From Myxococcales bacterium (GTDB lineage: Bacteria; Myxococcota_A; Bradymonadia; REDH01): a stretch of 37,569 nt of DNA. Positions 30,635 to 37,569 of the stretch are shown in pieces. The position numbers and the translations under genes were made by a program. The notes beneath the pieces are model-generated. The model was not told where the DNA came from. It made no database searches and saw only the letters and a list, made by a program, of their open reading frames with translations. Each line of letters starts with the position of its first letter. Position 1 is the first letter of the stretch. The stretch covers positions 1 to 37,569 of the forward strand of contig CANMDT010000020.1 in assembly GCA_947496715.1 (NCBI GenBank). The letters run 5' to 3'.

Positions 30635-31060
30635 TCAGGGAGTGATGTAGATGGGGTTGATGTCTTCCTGCACGGATACCTTGGGGAGGCCCTTGAGCCG
30701 CTTGAGCAGGTCGTCGAAGCTGGTGGCCTCGGCGATGGTGGCCGCAAAGTAGTCTTCGCGCTCTTTGTAGTTCGAGGTCACCGAGAAGTAGGGGCTGGTA
30801 CCGACAAACCCTGGCGTGGGCTCGTTGCCCGACTCGGAGCTGATCGGGCCCGGCGTCGCGTAGACGCTCAGCGCATGGATGTCCTCGAAGAAGACATACC
30901 AGATGAGTTTGGCGCGCGGGTCCTCGGGCTGAGCCGCGGGGCGGGGCCGGTAGTCGGCTACGACGCGGGCCTGTTTGGGCGCGGGTGCCGCAGCCTGCGG
31001 GCCGGCGCAGGCGCCGAGGAGGAGAGCGGCGATTGCCAGAGAGACGGGATGTCGAGTCAT
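30635..31060 (-). CDS. small lipoprotein of unknown function
   Basis: A 141-aa protein. The N-terminus MTRHPVSLAIAALLLGAC is a textbook lipoprotein signal with Cys18. After an Ala/Pro/Lys linker the mature domain (about 50-141) begins AKLIWYVFFEDIHALSVYAT and ends FDDLLKRLKGLPKVSVQEDI-NPIYITP, a mixed alpha/beta pattern I do not recognise. It is followed 17 bases later by the ArsR-like gene and preceded by rlpA with a 68-base gap, all on the minus strand. An envelope location is inferred from the lipobox alone. Confidence 0.68.
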   Translation of the reverse strand: MTRHPVSLAIAALLLGACAGPQAAAPAPKQARVVADYRPRPAAQPEDPRAKLIWYVFFEDIHALSVYATPGPISSESGNEPTPGFVGTSPYFSVTSNYKEREDYFAATIAEATSFDDLLKRLKGLPKVSVQEDINPIYITP

Positions 31061-31128
31061 GGGAATTCCTCACCCTGCAGGGAACCGTGTTCGGTCACAG
31101 GCAAGGCTACCCTCGCACGGCGCGCTGT

Positions 31129-31575
31129 TCAACGCTGACGCAAGATCTCGAGCTGGACAGGCGCCACGCCGTCGCTGACCATCCCGACTTCGTTCGCTGC
31201 GCCCCAGGAGAGGTCGATGATGCGACCTGCAACAAAGGGGCCCCGGTCGTTGATGCGGACGATGGTCCAGGCCTTGGTGTCGGTGCGCGTCACCATGACC
31301 CAGGTGCCGAAGGGCAGCGTCTTGTGGGCGGCGGTGAAGTCATACATGTTGAAGGGTTCGCCGCTCGCGGTGGTGTTGCCGTGCAGGGCGGCGCCATACC
31401 AGGAGGCCTTTCCGCGGGGCGCGTCGAGCCGGTCGGTCGCCGGGCCGTTGACCTCGAACTGGCTCGGGTCGGGGGCGTCGGAGATGTTGTCTGTGTCGTA
31501 GCTCGCACGCGCTGCGCAGCCCGACAGCGTGAGGGCAACCGTGAGAGCGGCGAAGAGGAGGCGGAGGTGGCGCAT
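31129..31575 (-). CDS. rlpA: RlpA-like septal-ring lipoprotein (DPBB domain)
   Basis: A 148-aa protein. Its signal ends LTLSGC (Cys20). The double-psi beta-barrel (about 57-145) is unmistakable: GKASWYGAALHGNTTASGEP, MYDFTAAHKTLPFGTWVMVT, and VRINDRGPFVAGRIIDLSWG, which includes the catalytic His and Asp positions of RlpA transglycosylases. There is no SPOR domain, so it is the short form. RlpA enzymes cleave denuded glycan strands at the septum. It is the first of the 14 minus-strand genes that include tol-pal, and is divergent from queG across 66 bases. The in-frame extension upstream overlaps queG and is spurious. Confidence 0.9.
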   Translation of the reverse strand: MRHLRLLFAALTVALTLSGCAARASYDTDNISDAPDPSQFEVNGPATDRLDAPRGKASWYGAALHGNTTASGEPFNMYDFTAAHKTLPFGTWVMVTRTDTKAWTIVRINDRGPFVAGRIIDLSWGAANEVGMVSDGVAPVQLEILRQR

Positions 31576-31641
31576 GGTGGTTCTGGCGTGGAGGTTGTTC
31601 TGCTTGACGATGGGCGGGGGGCCGCGCCAAGCAGCGGCTCG

Positions 31642-32760
31642 ATGCACCCTACCCTGCCACGCGCCGTTCGCGAAAAACTCAGCCACCGGGCAGCCGAGCT
31701 CGGCTTTGCGCGGGCCGGCTTCGTGCGGGCAGCCCCGTCGCCGCGGGGTGCCGTGCTCGACCGCTGGCTGAAGGCCGGCATGCAGGGCGAGATGGGCTGG
31801 ATGGAGCAGCATGCCGCCATCCGCAAAGATGCCAGCCTGATCGAGCCGTGGGCCCGCTCGGTGATGGTGCTCGCCGTGCCCTACGCCCTGCCCCGCGCCT
31901 CCGATCCGGTCATCAGCCACTACGCGCAGGGCGACGACTATCACCACCAGATCCGGCTCCGGCTCCGGGCCCTCGGCGCCTTCGCCGAAGCCGAACTCGG
32001 CGCCCGATTCCGGCCGGCCGTCGACTCCGCGCCGCTCTGGGAACGAGACCTCGCAGAACGGGCCGGACTGGGCTGGCTCGGCAAGAGCGGCATGGTCCTC
32101 CACCCCGACCTCGGCAGCGCCTTCTTCCTGGCCTCGCTCGTGCTCGACGCGGAGCTCGAGGAGGAGGCTGCGCCGCAACCCGATCGCTGCGGGAGCTGCA
32201 CCCGCTGCATGACGGCCTGCCCCACGGGCGCCATCGTCGCGCCGGGCGTGGTCGATGCCCGACGCTGCATCGCCTACCTGACCATCGAACTGCGGGGCCC
32301 GATCCCGCGCCCGCTGCGGCCGGCGATCGGACACAGGCTCTTTGGCTGCGACATCTGCCAGACGGTCTGCCCCTGGAACCTGCGCTGGGAGCGGGCCGAC
32401 TCCTGGCCCGAGTTGGCGCCCCGCGCAGAGGTTGCGGAGCTCACAGCGCGCGAGCTCTGTACGATGACGCAGGAGGCCTTCTCGTTGCGCTTCCGCGGCT
32501 CGCCGCTCAAGCGGACGAAGCGGGCTGGACTGGTGCGAAACGCCGCGGTGGTGCTGGGCAACTCGGGCGATCGCGGCAACCTTGCGCTCCTCGGCGAGAC
32601 GCTGCAGAGCCACGACGAACCGCTCGTGCGCGGCCATGCTGCCTGGGCCATCGGGAGGCTTGGCGGAGGCACCGCCGCGCTGCTGCTCGAGCGGGCCCGC
32701 GCCATGGAAGAGGACCTCTATGTCCGAGACGAGATCGCAGCTGCGGAGGCAAGCCGATGA
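31642..32760 (+). CDS. queG: epoxyqueuosine reductase QueG
   Basis: A 372-aa protein. QueG reduces epoxyqueuosine to queuosine at the tRNA wobble base using cobalamin and two 4Fe-4S clusters. Seen here: the N-terminal substrate region (MQGEMGWMEQHAAIRKD), VDSAPLWERDLAERAGLGWL-GKSGMVLHP with the catalytic Asp, a first ferredoxin motif CGSCTRCMTACPTG (Cys183, 186, 189, 193), a later RRCIAYL, and CDICQTVCPWN. The C-terminus (about 300-365: RNAAVVLGNSGDRGN and VRGHAAWAIGRLGGGT) contains HEAT-like repeats known from QueG. The ATG at 31642 has no strong Shine-Dalgarno; upstream in-frame sequence overlaps rlpA antisense. The stop overlaps the next gene by 4 bases. Confidence 0.95.
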   Translation: MHPTLPRAVREKLSHRAAELGFARAGFVRAAPSPRGAVLDRWLKAGMQGEMGWMEQHAAIRKDASLIEPWARSVMVLAVPYALPRASDPVISHYAQGDDYHHQIRLRLRALGAFAEAELGARFRPAVDSAPLWERDLAERAGLGWLGKSGMVLHPDLGSAFFLASLVLDAELEEEAAPQPDRCGSCTRCMTACPTGAIVAPGVVDARRCIAYLTIELRGPIPRPLRPAIGHRLFGCDICQTVCPWNLRWERADSWPELAPRAEVAELTARELCTMTQEAFSLRFRGSPLKRTKRAGLVRNAAVVLGNSGDRGNLALLGETLQSHDEPLVRGHAAWAIGRLGGGTAALLLERARAMEEDLYVRDEIAAAEASR

Positions 32761-33590
32761 GCGGCCATGAGCCCACCGTCATCCGTCCCGCAGCGCCCTC
32801 TCCGCTCGTCGTTTCGGTGCCCCATGCAGGCACGCTCATCCCCGACGCAGAGCTGCACCGCTACGCGCTCTCGACGGCGGTGCTCGCTGCTGATGTCGAC
32901 CTCTTTGTCGACCGCCTCTACGCCGAGGCGCCGGCGCTTGGCGCAACGCTGATCAGCACGCCGGTGAGCCGGTTTGTGGTCGACCTGAACCGGTTCGATG
33001 ACGACCTCTGCCCCAGCGTGGTGCTGGGCTCAACGCGCAACACGGCGGCCGGCTACTACGGCAACCGCGGGGTCATCTGGGGCGTCTCTACGCGGGGCGA
33101 GTCCATCTACCGGATGCCGCTTCCGCGCGAGGTGCATGCGGAGCGCATCGCGGCCTTCTATGCGCCCTATCATGCGCTGTTGGCGGCGGAGTTGGAGCGG
33201 GCACGAGCGACCTTCGGCTTTGCGGTGCTGCTCGATGCCCACAGCATGCCGTCGGTTGCAAAGGCGGCGCACACAGACGCCGGAGACCGCCGGGCCGACA
33301 TCGTACCGGGCGACGTGATGGGGGTCTCCTGCGCGCCGACGCTCACCCGGTGCGTTGTCGACTTCTGGCAGGAGCAGGGCCGCACGGTAGCACTCAACAA
33401 GCCCTACCGCGGTGGCGCCATCACGCGACGCTACGGACGGCCCGCGGAGGGCCTTCACGCCATCCAGCTGGAGCTCAACCGTGGGCTCTACATGGACGAG
33501 GTTGCCTGCGAGCCCAGCGACGGCTTCGCAGAGGTGGCGGCAGCCTGCTCGGCGCTGGTCGAGCGGCTGGCCGGCTTTCGACCGCAGTAG
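32757..33590 (+). CDS. N-formylglutamate amidohydrolase family protein
   Basis: A 277-aa protein. The FGase fold is evident: LVVSVPHAGTLIPDAELHR, the metal/substrate motif DVDLFVDRLYAEAP, SRFVVDLNRFDDDLCP, VLLDAHSMPSVAK with its conserved His, and LQLELNRGLYMDE-type ending (IQLELNRGLYMDE). HutG-type enzymes hydrolyse N-formylglutamate in histidine breakdown, but many paralogues act on other N-acyl amino acids and no hut gene is nearby, so the substrate is open. Its ATG overlaps the queG TGA by 4 bases (ATGA); the pair forms one transcript that probably ends at the hairpin at 33594-33616. Confidence 0.88.
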   Translation: MSGHEPTVIRPAAPSPLVVSVPHAGTLIPDAELHRYALSTAVLAADVDLFVDRLYAEAPALGATLISTPVSRFVVDLNRFDDDLCPSVVLGSTRNTAAGYYGNRGVIWGVSTRGESIYRMPLPREVHAERIAAFYAPYHALLAAELERARATFGFAVLLDAHSMPSVAKAAHTDAGDRRADIVPGDVMGVSCAPTLTRCVVDFWQEQGRTVALNKPYRGGAITRRYGRPAEGLHAIQLELNRGLYMDEVACEPSDGFAEVAAACSALVERLAGFRPQ

Positions 33591-33593
33591 GCG

Positions 33594-33616
33594 CCGCGAT
33601 GCTTCTATGATCGCGG
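33594..33616 (+). terminator. candidate terminator after the queG operon
   Basis: CCGCGAT (33594-33600) and ATCGCGG (33610-33616) make a perfect 7-bp stem with a 9-base loop, followed by GGAGTTT. It lies four bases after the hutG-like stop and 56 bases before the next ATG. Confidence 0.48.
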
Positions 33617-33671
33617 GGAGTTTGCTAGCGCACATTCCCGTCCTATCTCCACCTGTCTGCAAGGTTTGCCC

Positions 33672-36464
33672 ATGGATCGTATCTCCTCGCGGTTGTCTCT
33701 CCTCTGTCTGAGCTTTGTGCTCTCCCTCGTGGCCGCCTGTGGCGGCTCCGAAGCGAGCAGCTCCGGCGACTGCGCCTCCGACCTCGAGTGTGCCGGCTCG
33801 CTCCGTTGCGTCGCTGGCGCCTGCGTCGAGCCGACCGGGCTCGAGTGCGACGAGGCCAACGCCTGCCCCGAGGGCTACTCCTGCAACGCGGGGAGCTGCG
33901 CCGAGGATGCCGTCGTCATCACCGATGCCGACACGGACGGCATCGCCGACAGCAGCGACAACTGCCCGACCGTCGCCAACGCCGACCAGGCCGACGCAGA
34001 TGCCGACGGACAGGGCGACGCCTGCGAAGGCATCGTCGTCCCCACGGGCTGCACCGCTTCGACCGAGTGCGCCATCGACGAGGTCTGCCGCGAAGGCGCC
34101 TGCCGCACGGTGGAGTGCAACAGCAACCGCCAGTGCCCGACCGATGCCTCCTGCGTAGGCACCATCTGCCGCGCCACCCCCGACTGCACCGCCGACGCCG
34201 ACTGCGCCGCCACGCTGGGCACCTGCGACGCCGGCCGCTGCACCGCCGGCTGCGACACCAACGCAGCCTGCGGCGGCACCGCCGCCACCGACTGCGTCGA
34301 GGGCGCCTGCCTCTTCGCCTGCAACAGCGACGCCACCTGCGACCCGACCGAGCAGTGCACCGGCGGCTTCTGCGTCCCCGACGAGTGCACCGGCACCGGC
34401 ATCGAGGGCTGCCCCACGGGCGAGCGCTGCAACGGCAACGGCGCCTGCGTCGCCTACACCGCCTGCGCGGCCGACACCGACTGCGACGCCACCCAGCTCT
34501 GCAGCGCAGGCATCTGCGAGCCCCGCCAGAGCTGCCTGAGCGACCGCAGCTGCAGCAGCGGCGAGATCTGCGAGGCCGGCTTCTGCATCGTGGCGCCCGA
34601 TTGCGGCGCCGCGACGCCCTGCCCCAACGCCACCGACGACTGCATCGCCGGCATCTGCGTGCCCGGCCTCTGCCGCGGCGACGCCGAGTGTGCCGACGGC
34701 GAGTTCTGCAACGCGGGCATCTGCGAGGCGGTCGACACCACCATCGAGATTGGCCGCGTCGTCATCCTCACCCGCCCCGTCCCGCTCCGCCCCGGCGACC
34801 AGCTTGCGCTTGAGGCCATCGCCTTTGAGCGGAGCGGCGCAGTGCTCCCCGGCGCCACCTTCACCTTCACCTCGAGCAACCCCGCTGTGGCAGCCTTCGC
34901 GGGCAACCTGCTCACCGCAACCGACACCGCCGGCACCACCGATGTGACCGCCATCGTCACCGGCACCGCCACCCCCGTCTCTGCAGCCGTCACCTTCGTC
35001 AACCTCGGCGAGGTGGCGACCGGCTCCCGCGTGGTAGTCGTCGACCGCCTCACCGGCGCACCCGTTGCCGACGCCTCGGTCATCGCCGGCGGCAGCACCG
35101 TGACCACGGGCGCCAACGGCATCGCGGCCTTCCCCGGCAGCATCGCCGGCGATGTGCATGTCTTCGCAGAGGGCCGCACCTTCCTCTCCGTGGTCGGCGT
35201 CTCGGCCGCCACCCCCGACATCCTCGTGACCCTCGACCAGGCCCGCGGCAGCGCCGCCATCGGCGGCTTCACCGGCGCGTTCGACCTCTCCGCCGTCACC
35301 AGCCGCGGCGACACTTCCGTCGGCCTCGCAGGCGCCGCCATCCCCGGCAACCTCGTCGACCTCGACCTCAACAACCTGCTCGGCGAAGGCTTCAACACCG
35401 AGATCAACATCCCCGGCTTCGGCGGCGCCGCCTTCCCCCTCCCCGGCGGCCTCACCTTCTCCTCCACCTTCTTCGGCATCGGCGACGTCAAGGCCACCTA
35501 CTACGCCCTCTCCCCCGCCGGCGTGACCTTCGCCTGGGGCCTCGGCGGCAAGATCAACGCGGCCTCGCTCATCGACCTCTTCACGGGCGGCGGCGCCGGC
35601 GACCTCGGCAGCATCCTCGGCGCCATCCTGCCCCTCTTCGAGTCCTTCCAGCACGATGTGGCCCCCATCGACATCGCCACCCGTCCCCTCATCACCGACA
35701 CCCGCGACGTGGACGGCGACGGCAACACCGCGGAGCTGGTCCCCGACTACAACCGGTTCGATGTGCTCGGCCTCACCCCCGAGGTGGCGCAGCGCTACCG
35801 CACCGAACTCGCCTTCCCCACCCTGCCCCGCATCGACGGCGCGCCGGCCGAGACCGCGATTGTCGTTGGCGGCGTCTCGGTGGACGGCATCGGCTTTGTG
35901 CCGACCGGCATCTCGGCGGTCAACCAGCCCGGCGGCGGCGACCCGGAAAACATCGTGCTCCGCATGGCGCCGTCGCACAGCGGCCTGGGCGTGGGCGACT
36001 TCTCGGTGGTCGTGCTTGCCTTCGGCTCTGCCGGCGCGGGCGTTGGCGCCGGCGGCATCTCGCTGCCCTCGAGCATCTCGGCCCGCATCTACTCGGGCGC
36101 CACGCTCCCCACGGCCATCAACTTTGCGGAGCGCGGCTTTGCCACCGTGGCCACGGGCGGCAACTTCGACACCGCAACCCGCCAGCTCACCACGACGGGC
36201 GCCTCGGGCGACCTGCTCCGCGTGACGCTCGTCGGCGCCACCAACGAGTGGGAGGTCATCTCGGCCGGCGGCGGCGACCTCGCTGCCTCGCTGCCCGCTG
36301 TGCCCCGCCGCTTCACCCCGTTCGACACCAACGCCTTCGTCCGGGTGGAGTCCATCCAGCTGGCGACGGGCGTCGGCTTCGACGAGGTGGTCTCGTCGGG
36401 CGGCACCACGCTGTTCGACCTCGACCAGGTGACCACCGGCTTCTCCCGCTTCGAAGCCCGTTAA
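33672..36464 (+). CDS. large Cys-repeat / thrombospondin-3 / Ig-like lipoprotein
   Basis: A 930-aa protein from the ATG at 33672 (AAGG about ten bases upstream). The signal ends SLVAAC (Cys23). Residues about 30-355 carry roughly twelve C-x5-C-x5-6-C-x4-5-C units (for example CASDLECAGSLRCVAGAC, CRGDAECADGEFCNAGIC). A calcium-binding thrombospondin type 3 stretch (DADTDGIADSSDNCPTV, then DADADGQGDACEG) follows the second unit. A BIG2/Ig-like domain (about 360-450: TFTFTSSNPAVAAF) and a carboxypeptidase-regulatory-like domain (about 455-525: VDRLTGAPVADASVIAGGST) come next. A Gly/Ala-rich beta region completes it, with DVDGDGN as another possible Ca site. Likely surface-exposed outer-membrane lipoprotein of predatory or gliding-type bacteria; function unknown. 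A weak TTGCTA/TATCTC promoter may lie at 33622-33649. Confidence 0.83.
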   Translation: MDRISSRLSLLCLSFVLSLVAACGGSEASSSGDCASDLECAGSLRCVAGACVEPTGLECDEANACPEGYSCNAGSCAEDAVVITDADTDGIADSSDNCPTVANADQADADADGQGDACEGIVVPTGCTASTECAIDEVCREGACRTVECNSNRQCPTDASCVGTICRATPDCTADADCAATLGTCDAGRCTAGCDTNAACGGTAATDCVEGACLFACNSDATCDPTEQCTGGFCVPDECTGTGIEGCPTGERCNGNGACVAYTACAADTDCDATQLCSAGICEPRQSCLSDRSCSSGEICEAGFCIVAPDCGAATPCPNATDDCIAGICVPGLCRGDAECADGEFCNAGICEAVDTTIEIGRVVILTRPVPLRPGDQLALEAIAFERSGAVLPGATFTFTSSNPAVAAFAGNLLTATDTAGTTDVTAIVTGTATPVSAAVTFVNLGEVATGSRVVVVDRLTGAPVADASVIAGGSTVTTGANGIAAFPGSIAGDVHVFAEGRTFLSVVGVSAATPDILVTLDQARGSAAIGGFTGAFDLSAVTSRGDTSVGLAGAAIPGNLVDLDLNNLLGEGFNTEINIPGFGGAAFPLPGGLTFSSTFFGIGDVKATYYALSPAGVTFAWGLGGKINAASLIDLFTGGGAGDLGSILGAILPLFESFQHDVAPIDIATRPLITDTRDVDGDGNTAELVPDYNRFDVLGLTPEVAQRYRTELAFPTLPRIDGAPAETAIVVGGVSVDGIGFVPTGISAVNQPGGGDPENIVLRMAPSHSGLGVGDFSVVVLAFGSAGAGVGAGGISLPSSISARIYSGATLPTAINFAERGFATVATGGNFDTATRQLTTTGASGDLLRVTLVGATNEWEVISAGGGDLAASLPAVPRRFTPFDTNAFVRVESIQLATGVGFDEVVSSGGTTLFDLDQVTTGFSRFEAR

Positions 36465-36482
36465 ATCAGGGGTTTGCGCGGG

Positions 36483-36573
36483 TTCGATCATCGGGCCCGC
36501 AACAACCGGCGACAGACGACGATAACCCCTTTGACCGCGAGCATTCAGCCCGCGCTCGAACCGGGTGTCTGTC
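36483..36573 (+). promoter_or_regulatory. leader copy A: nested inverted repeats ending at the start codon
   Basis: GACAGAC (36511-36517) is the exact reverse complement of GTCTGTC (36567-36573), which abuts the ATG at 36574. Nested inside, CGAGC (36538-36542) pairs with GCTCG (36554-36558). In an RNA this would be an outer 7-bp and an inner 5-bp stem. The same layout recurs at 37277-37367 with all four arms unchanged. No Shine-Dalgarno sequence precedes either ATG. Confidence 0.5.
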
Positions 36574-37005
36574 ATGTTCAACCTGTCGCTCTTTGAGTTC
36601 ATGCTCCAGCTCCGCGCCAACCCGCGCATGCTGGCCCGCTTCTTCCCCGACCTCGCCGGCAAGGTGCTCGAGCCCGAGCCGCGCAACCTCTCGCGCGAGC
36701 TCAAGGGGACGCCCATGGAGATGACCGACTTTGTGGTCGTCTACGGCTTCGGCGACCCGCTCAGCCATGTGGTGGCGGTCTCCTTCCAGGACAACCTCGA
36801 CCCCTTCGTCGAGCCCGCCTGGGCGACCGACCACGAGAACCTGGTGAAGACCTTCGGGCTTACCCCCATCGTGATGGCGCTGGCGACCGAGGATGCGCTC
36901 GAGAAGATGGACAAGCTGCCGGCCGCGCTGCAGCCGCCACGCGCCACGCCTCAGGGCTACCGGTTGGAGCCCCGCCGTAGCGGTGGCAGCAACAGGCCGA
37001 ACTAA
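36574..37005 (+). CDS. unrecognised small protein, tandem paralogue A
   Basis: A 143-aa protein from the ATG at 36574 (an in-frame GTG at 36565 would add three residues). Not recognised. The N-terminus LSLFEFMLQLRANPRMLARF is amphipathic-helical, followed by FPDLAGKVLEPEPRNLSREL and GTPMEMTDFVVVYGFGDPLS; the rest reads as alpha/beta with a basic Pro/Arg/Ser tail. No signal peptide, Cys or membrane helix. It is 81 percent identical (54 of 67 residues) to the truncated paralogue at the window end, and 49 bases around 36678-36726 are identical between them, implying recent duplication. The shared upstream leader suggests shared control. Confidence 0.7.
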   Translation: MFNLSLFEFMLQLRANPRMLARFFPDLAGKVLEPEPRNLSRELKGTPMEMTDFVVVYGFGDPLSHVVAVSFQDNLDPFVEPAWATDHENLVKTFGLTPIVMALATEDALEKMDKLPAALQPPRATPQGYRLEPRRSGGSNRPN

Positions 37006-37226
37006 GGGGCGCCGGGGCTGGTAGACCGCCGCTGTCTGGTTCTGCAGCGGCACGGACCGGACGAGGCGGAGGCCGAGCCCGTTGTCTTGGTCATTGCTCT
37101 TTCTGGCGCATGTGAGGCCTCTTCGACCTGGCCTCCTGCGCATACCATCGCACCGAGGTTTGGGACCCATGCCCTCGTCTGCGTCAACCAGACCTCGCTG
37201 CACCGATCGGTGTCACCGGCCTCCTA
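37002..37226 (-). pseudogene. decayed fragment, possibly the C-terminus of a DUF1566/FGE-type domain
   Basis: In the 353-base gap between the two paralogues, one minus-strand phase (about 37226-37115) reads GDTDRCSEVWLTQTRAWVPN and LGAMVCAGGQVEEASHA. A second phase, entered near 37115-37100, reads CARKSNDQDNGLGLRLVRSV. The ending GxRLVR is typical of formylglycine-generating-enzyme-like and DUF1566 domains, and AW(V)-type strands occur just before it in the latter. A frameshift between phases and the absence of an upstream start point to a remnant. The interpretation is tentative, and chance is possible at this GC content. No other feature seen in this gap until the leader at 37277. Confidence 0.3.
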
Positions 37227-37276
37227 GCGGCAGCCGCAGTGAGCCCGTGAGACCACTCCCGCGGTGGGTCTCATGT

Positions 37277-37367
37277 TTCGATCCTCCGGCCCGCAACAAT
37301 GGCCGACAGACGACGATAACCCCTTTGACCGCGAGCATAAGGCCCGCGCTCGCACAGGGTGTCTGTC
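37277..37367 (+). promoter_or_regulatory. leader copy B: nested inverted repeats ending at the start codon
   Basis: Same arrangement and the same length (91 bases to the ATG) as copy A: GACAGAC (37305-37311) with GTCTGTC (37361-37367), and CGAGC (37332-37336) with GCTCG (37348-37352), the inner stem extendable by one pair to GCGAGC/GCTCGC. Bases 37304-37338 are identical to 36510-36544. Confidence 0.5.
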
Positions 37368-37569
37368 ATGTCCGAGCTCTCCCTCTTCGAATTCATGCTC
37401 CGCCTTCGGGCCAACCCCCGCATGCTCGCGGACTACTTCCCCGACCTCAAGGGCCAGCCGCTCGTGGCCGAACCGCGCAACCTCTCGCGCGAGCTCAAGG
37501 GGACGCCCATGGAGATGACCGGCTTCATGGTGGTCTACGGGTTTGGCGACCCGCTGACCCATGTGGTGG
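37368..37569 (+). CDS. unrecognised small protein, tandem paralogue B (truncated by window end)
   Basis: The first 67 codons are inside the window; the stop is not. LSLFEFMLRLRANPRMLADY, FPDLKGQPLVAEPRNLSREL and GTPMEMTGFMVVYGFGDPLT match paralogue A closely, and the NLSRELKGTPMEMT segment is invariant at the protein level. An in-frame GTG at 37359 is also conserved, as GTG-TCT-GTC-ATG in both copies. I infer a multigene family; the copy number elsewhere cannot be seen from this window. Confidence 0.65.
   Translation, partial: MSELSLFEFMLRLRANPRMLADYFPDLKGQPLVAEPRNLSRELKGTPMEMTGFMVVYGFGDPLTHVV

Noticed and set aside
31061-31128. Independent promoter for the small lipoprotein between rlpA and its neighbour
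   Set aside because: No convincing -35/-10 pair is visible on the minus strand, so read-through from rlpA is equally likely.
33030-36716. 1228-codon open frame on the minus strand opposite the Cys-repeat lipoprotein
   Set aside because: It is a GC-driven antisense shadow: low-complexity Gly/Ala/Asp/Glu content, no domain, and the plus-strand gene has a lipobox and clear repeats.

Overview
The window is about 37.6 kb of GC-rich DNA, densely packed with genes. I see no rRNA, tRNA, CRISPR array, insertion sequence or phage gene. The envelope genes (Tol-Pal, LolA, RlpA, many lipoproteins) show a diderm bacterium. Several features recall Myxococcota or Bradymonadales-type deltaproteobacteria: a glycine-rich secreted protein, a Cys-repeat/thrombospondin-3 lipoprotein, AsmA-like transglycosylases and many GTG starts. 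The taxon is an inference and cannot be fixed from the sequence alone.

Layout, left to right. (1) 1-4.2 kb: tail of a glycine-rich surface protein, two overlapping cyclic-nucleotide-binding-domain genes, lolA, then a convergent RqcH/NFACT gene. (2) 3.9-6.9 kb: a 97-aa orphan overlapping a 726-aa protein with an XPB-like helicase C-terminal domain but no motor, facing a lipoprotein gene. (3) 6.9-15.3 kb: an AsmA-like/GT51 transglycosylase, alanine dehydrogenase, an ECF sigma factor with a zinc anti-sigma factor, a divergent secreted protein, and a PhoB/PhoR-like two-component pair. (4) 15.3-19.1 kb: a second, larger AsmA-like/GT51 protein on the minus strand and two small plus-strand genes. 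(5) 19.1-31.6 kb: fourteen consecutive minus-strand genes. In transcription order they are rlpA, a small lipoprotein, an ArsR-type regulator, a two-domain lipoprotein, an LpoA-like activator lipoprotein, an outer-membrane barrel, tolQ, tolR, tolA, tolB, pal, ppx, a ClpP/SppA-fold protein and a Nudix hydrolase. Many overlap by 4 bases. (6) 31.6-36.5 kb: queG, an N-formylglutamate amidohydrolase, and a 930-aa Cys-repeat lipoprotein. (7) 36.5 kb to the end: two tandem paralogues of an unrecognised small protein, with a decayed minus-strand fragment between them.

The dominant theme is envelope maintenance during growth and division: Tol-Pal and RlpA for constriction, two GT51 enzymes and an LpoA-like protein for glycan synthesis, LolA for lipoprotein delivery, and several regulators. 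The most unusual item is at the right edge. The two paralogues share a 95-bp upstream region in which two nested inverted repeats, the outer one abutting the start codon, are preserved, while all ten differences fall outside the repeats. Other points of interest are the motorless XPB-like pair, the paired AsmA-GT51 proteins (one with an altered catalytic motif), and three convergent gene pairs whose TAG stops share one palindromic CTAG.
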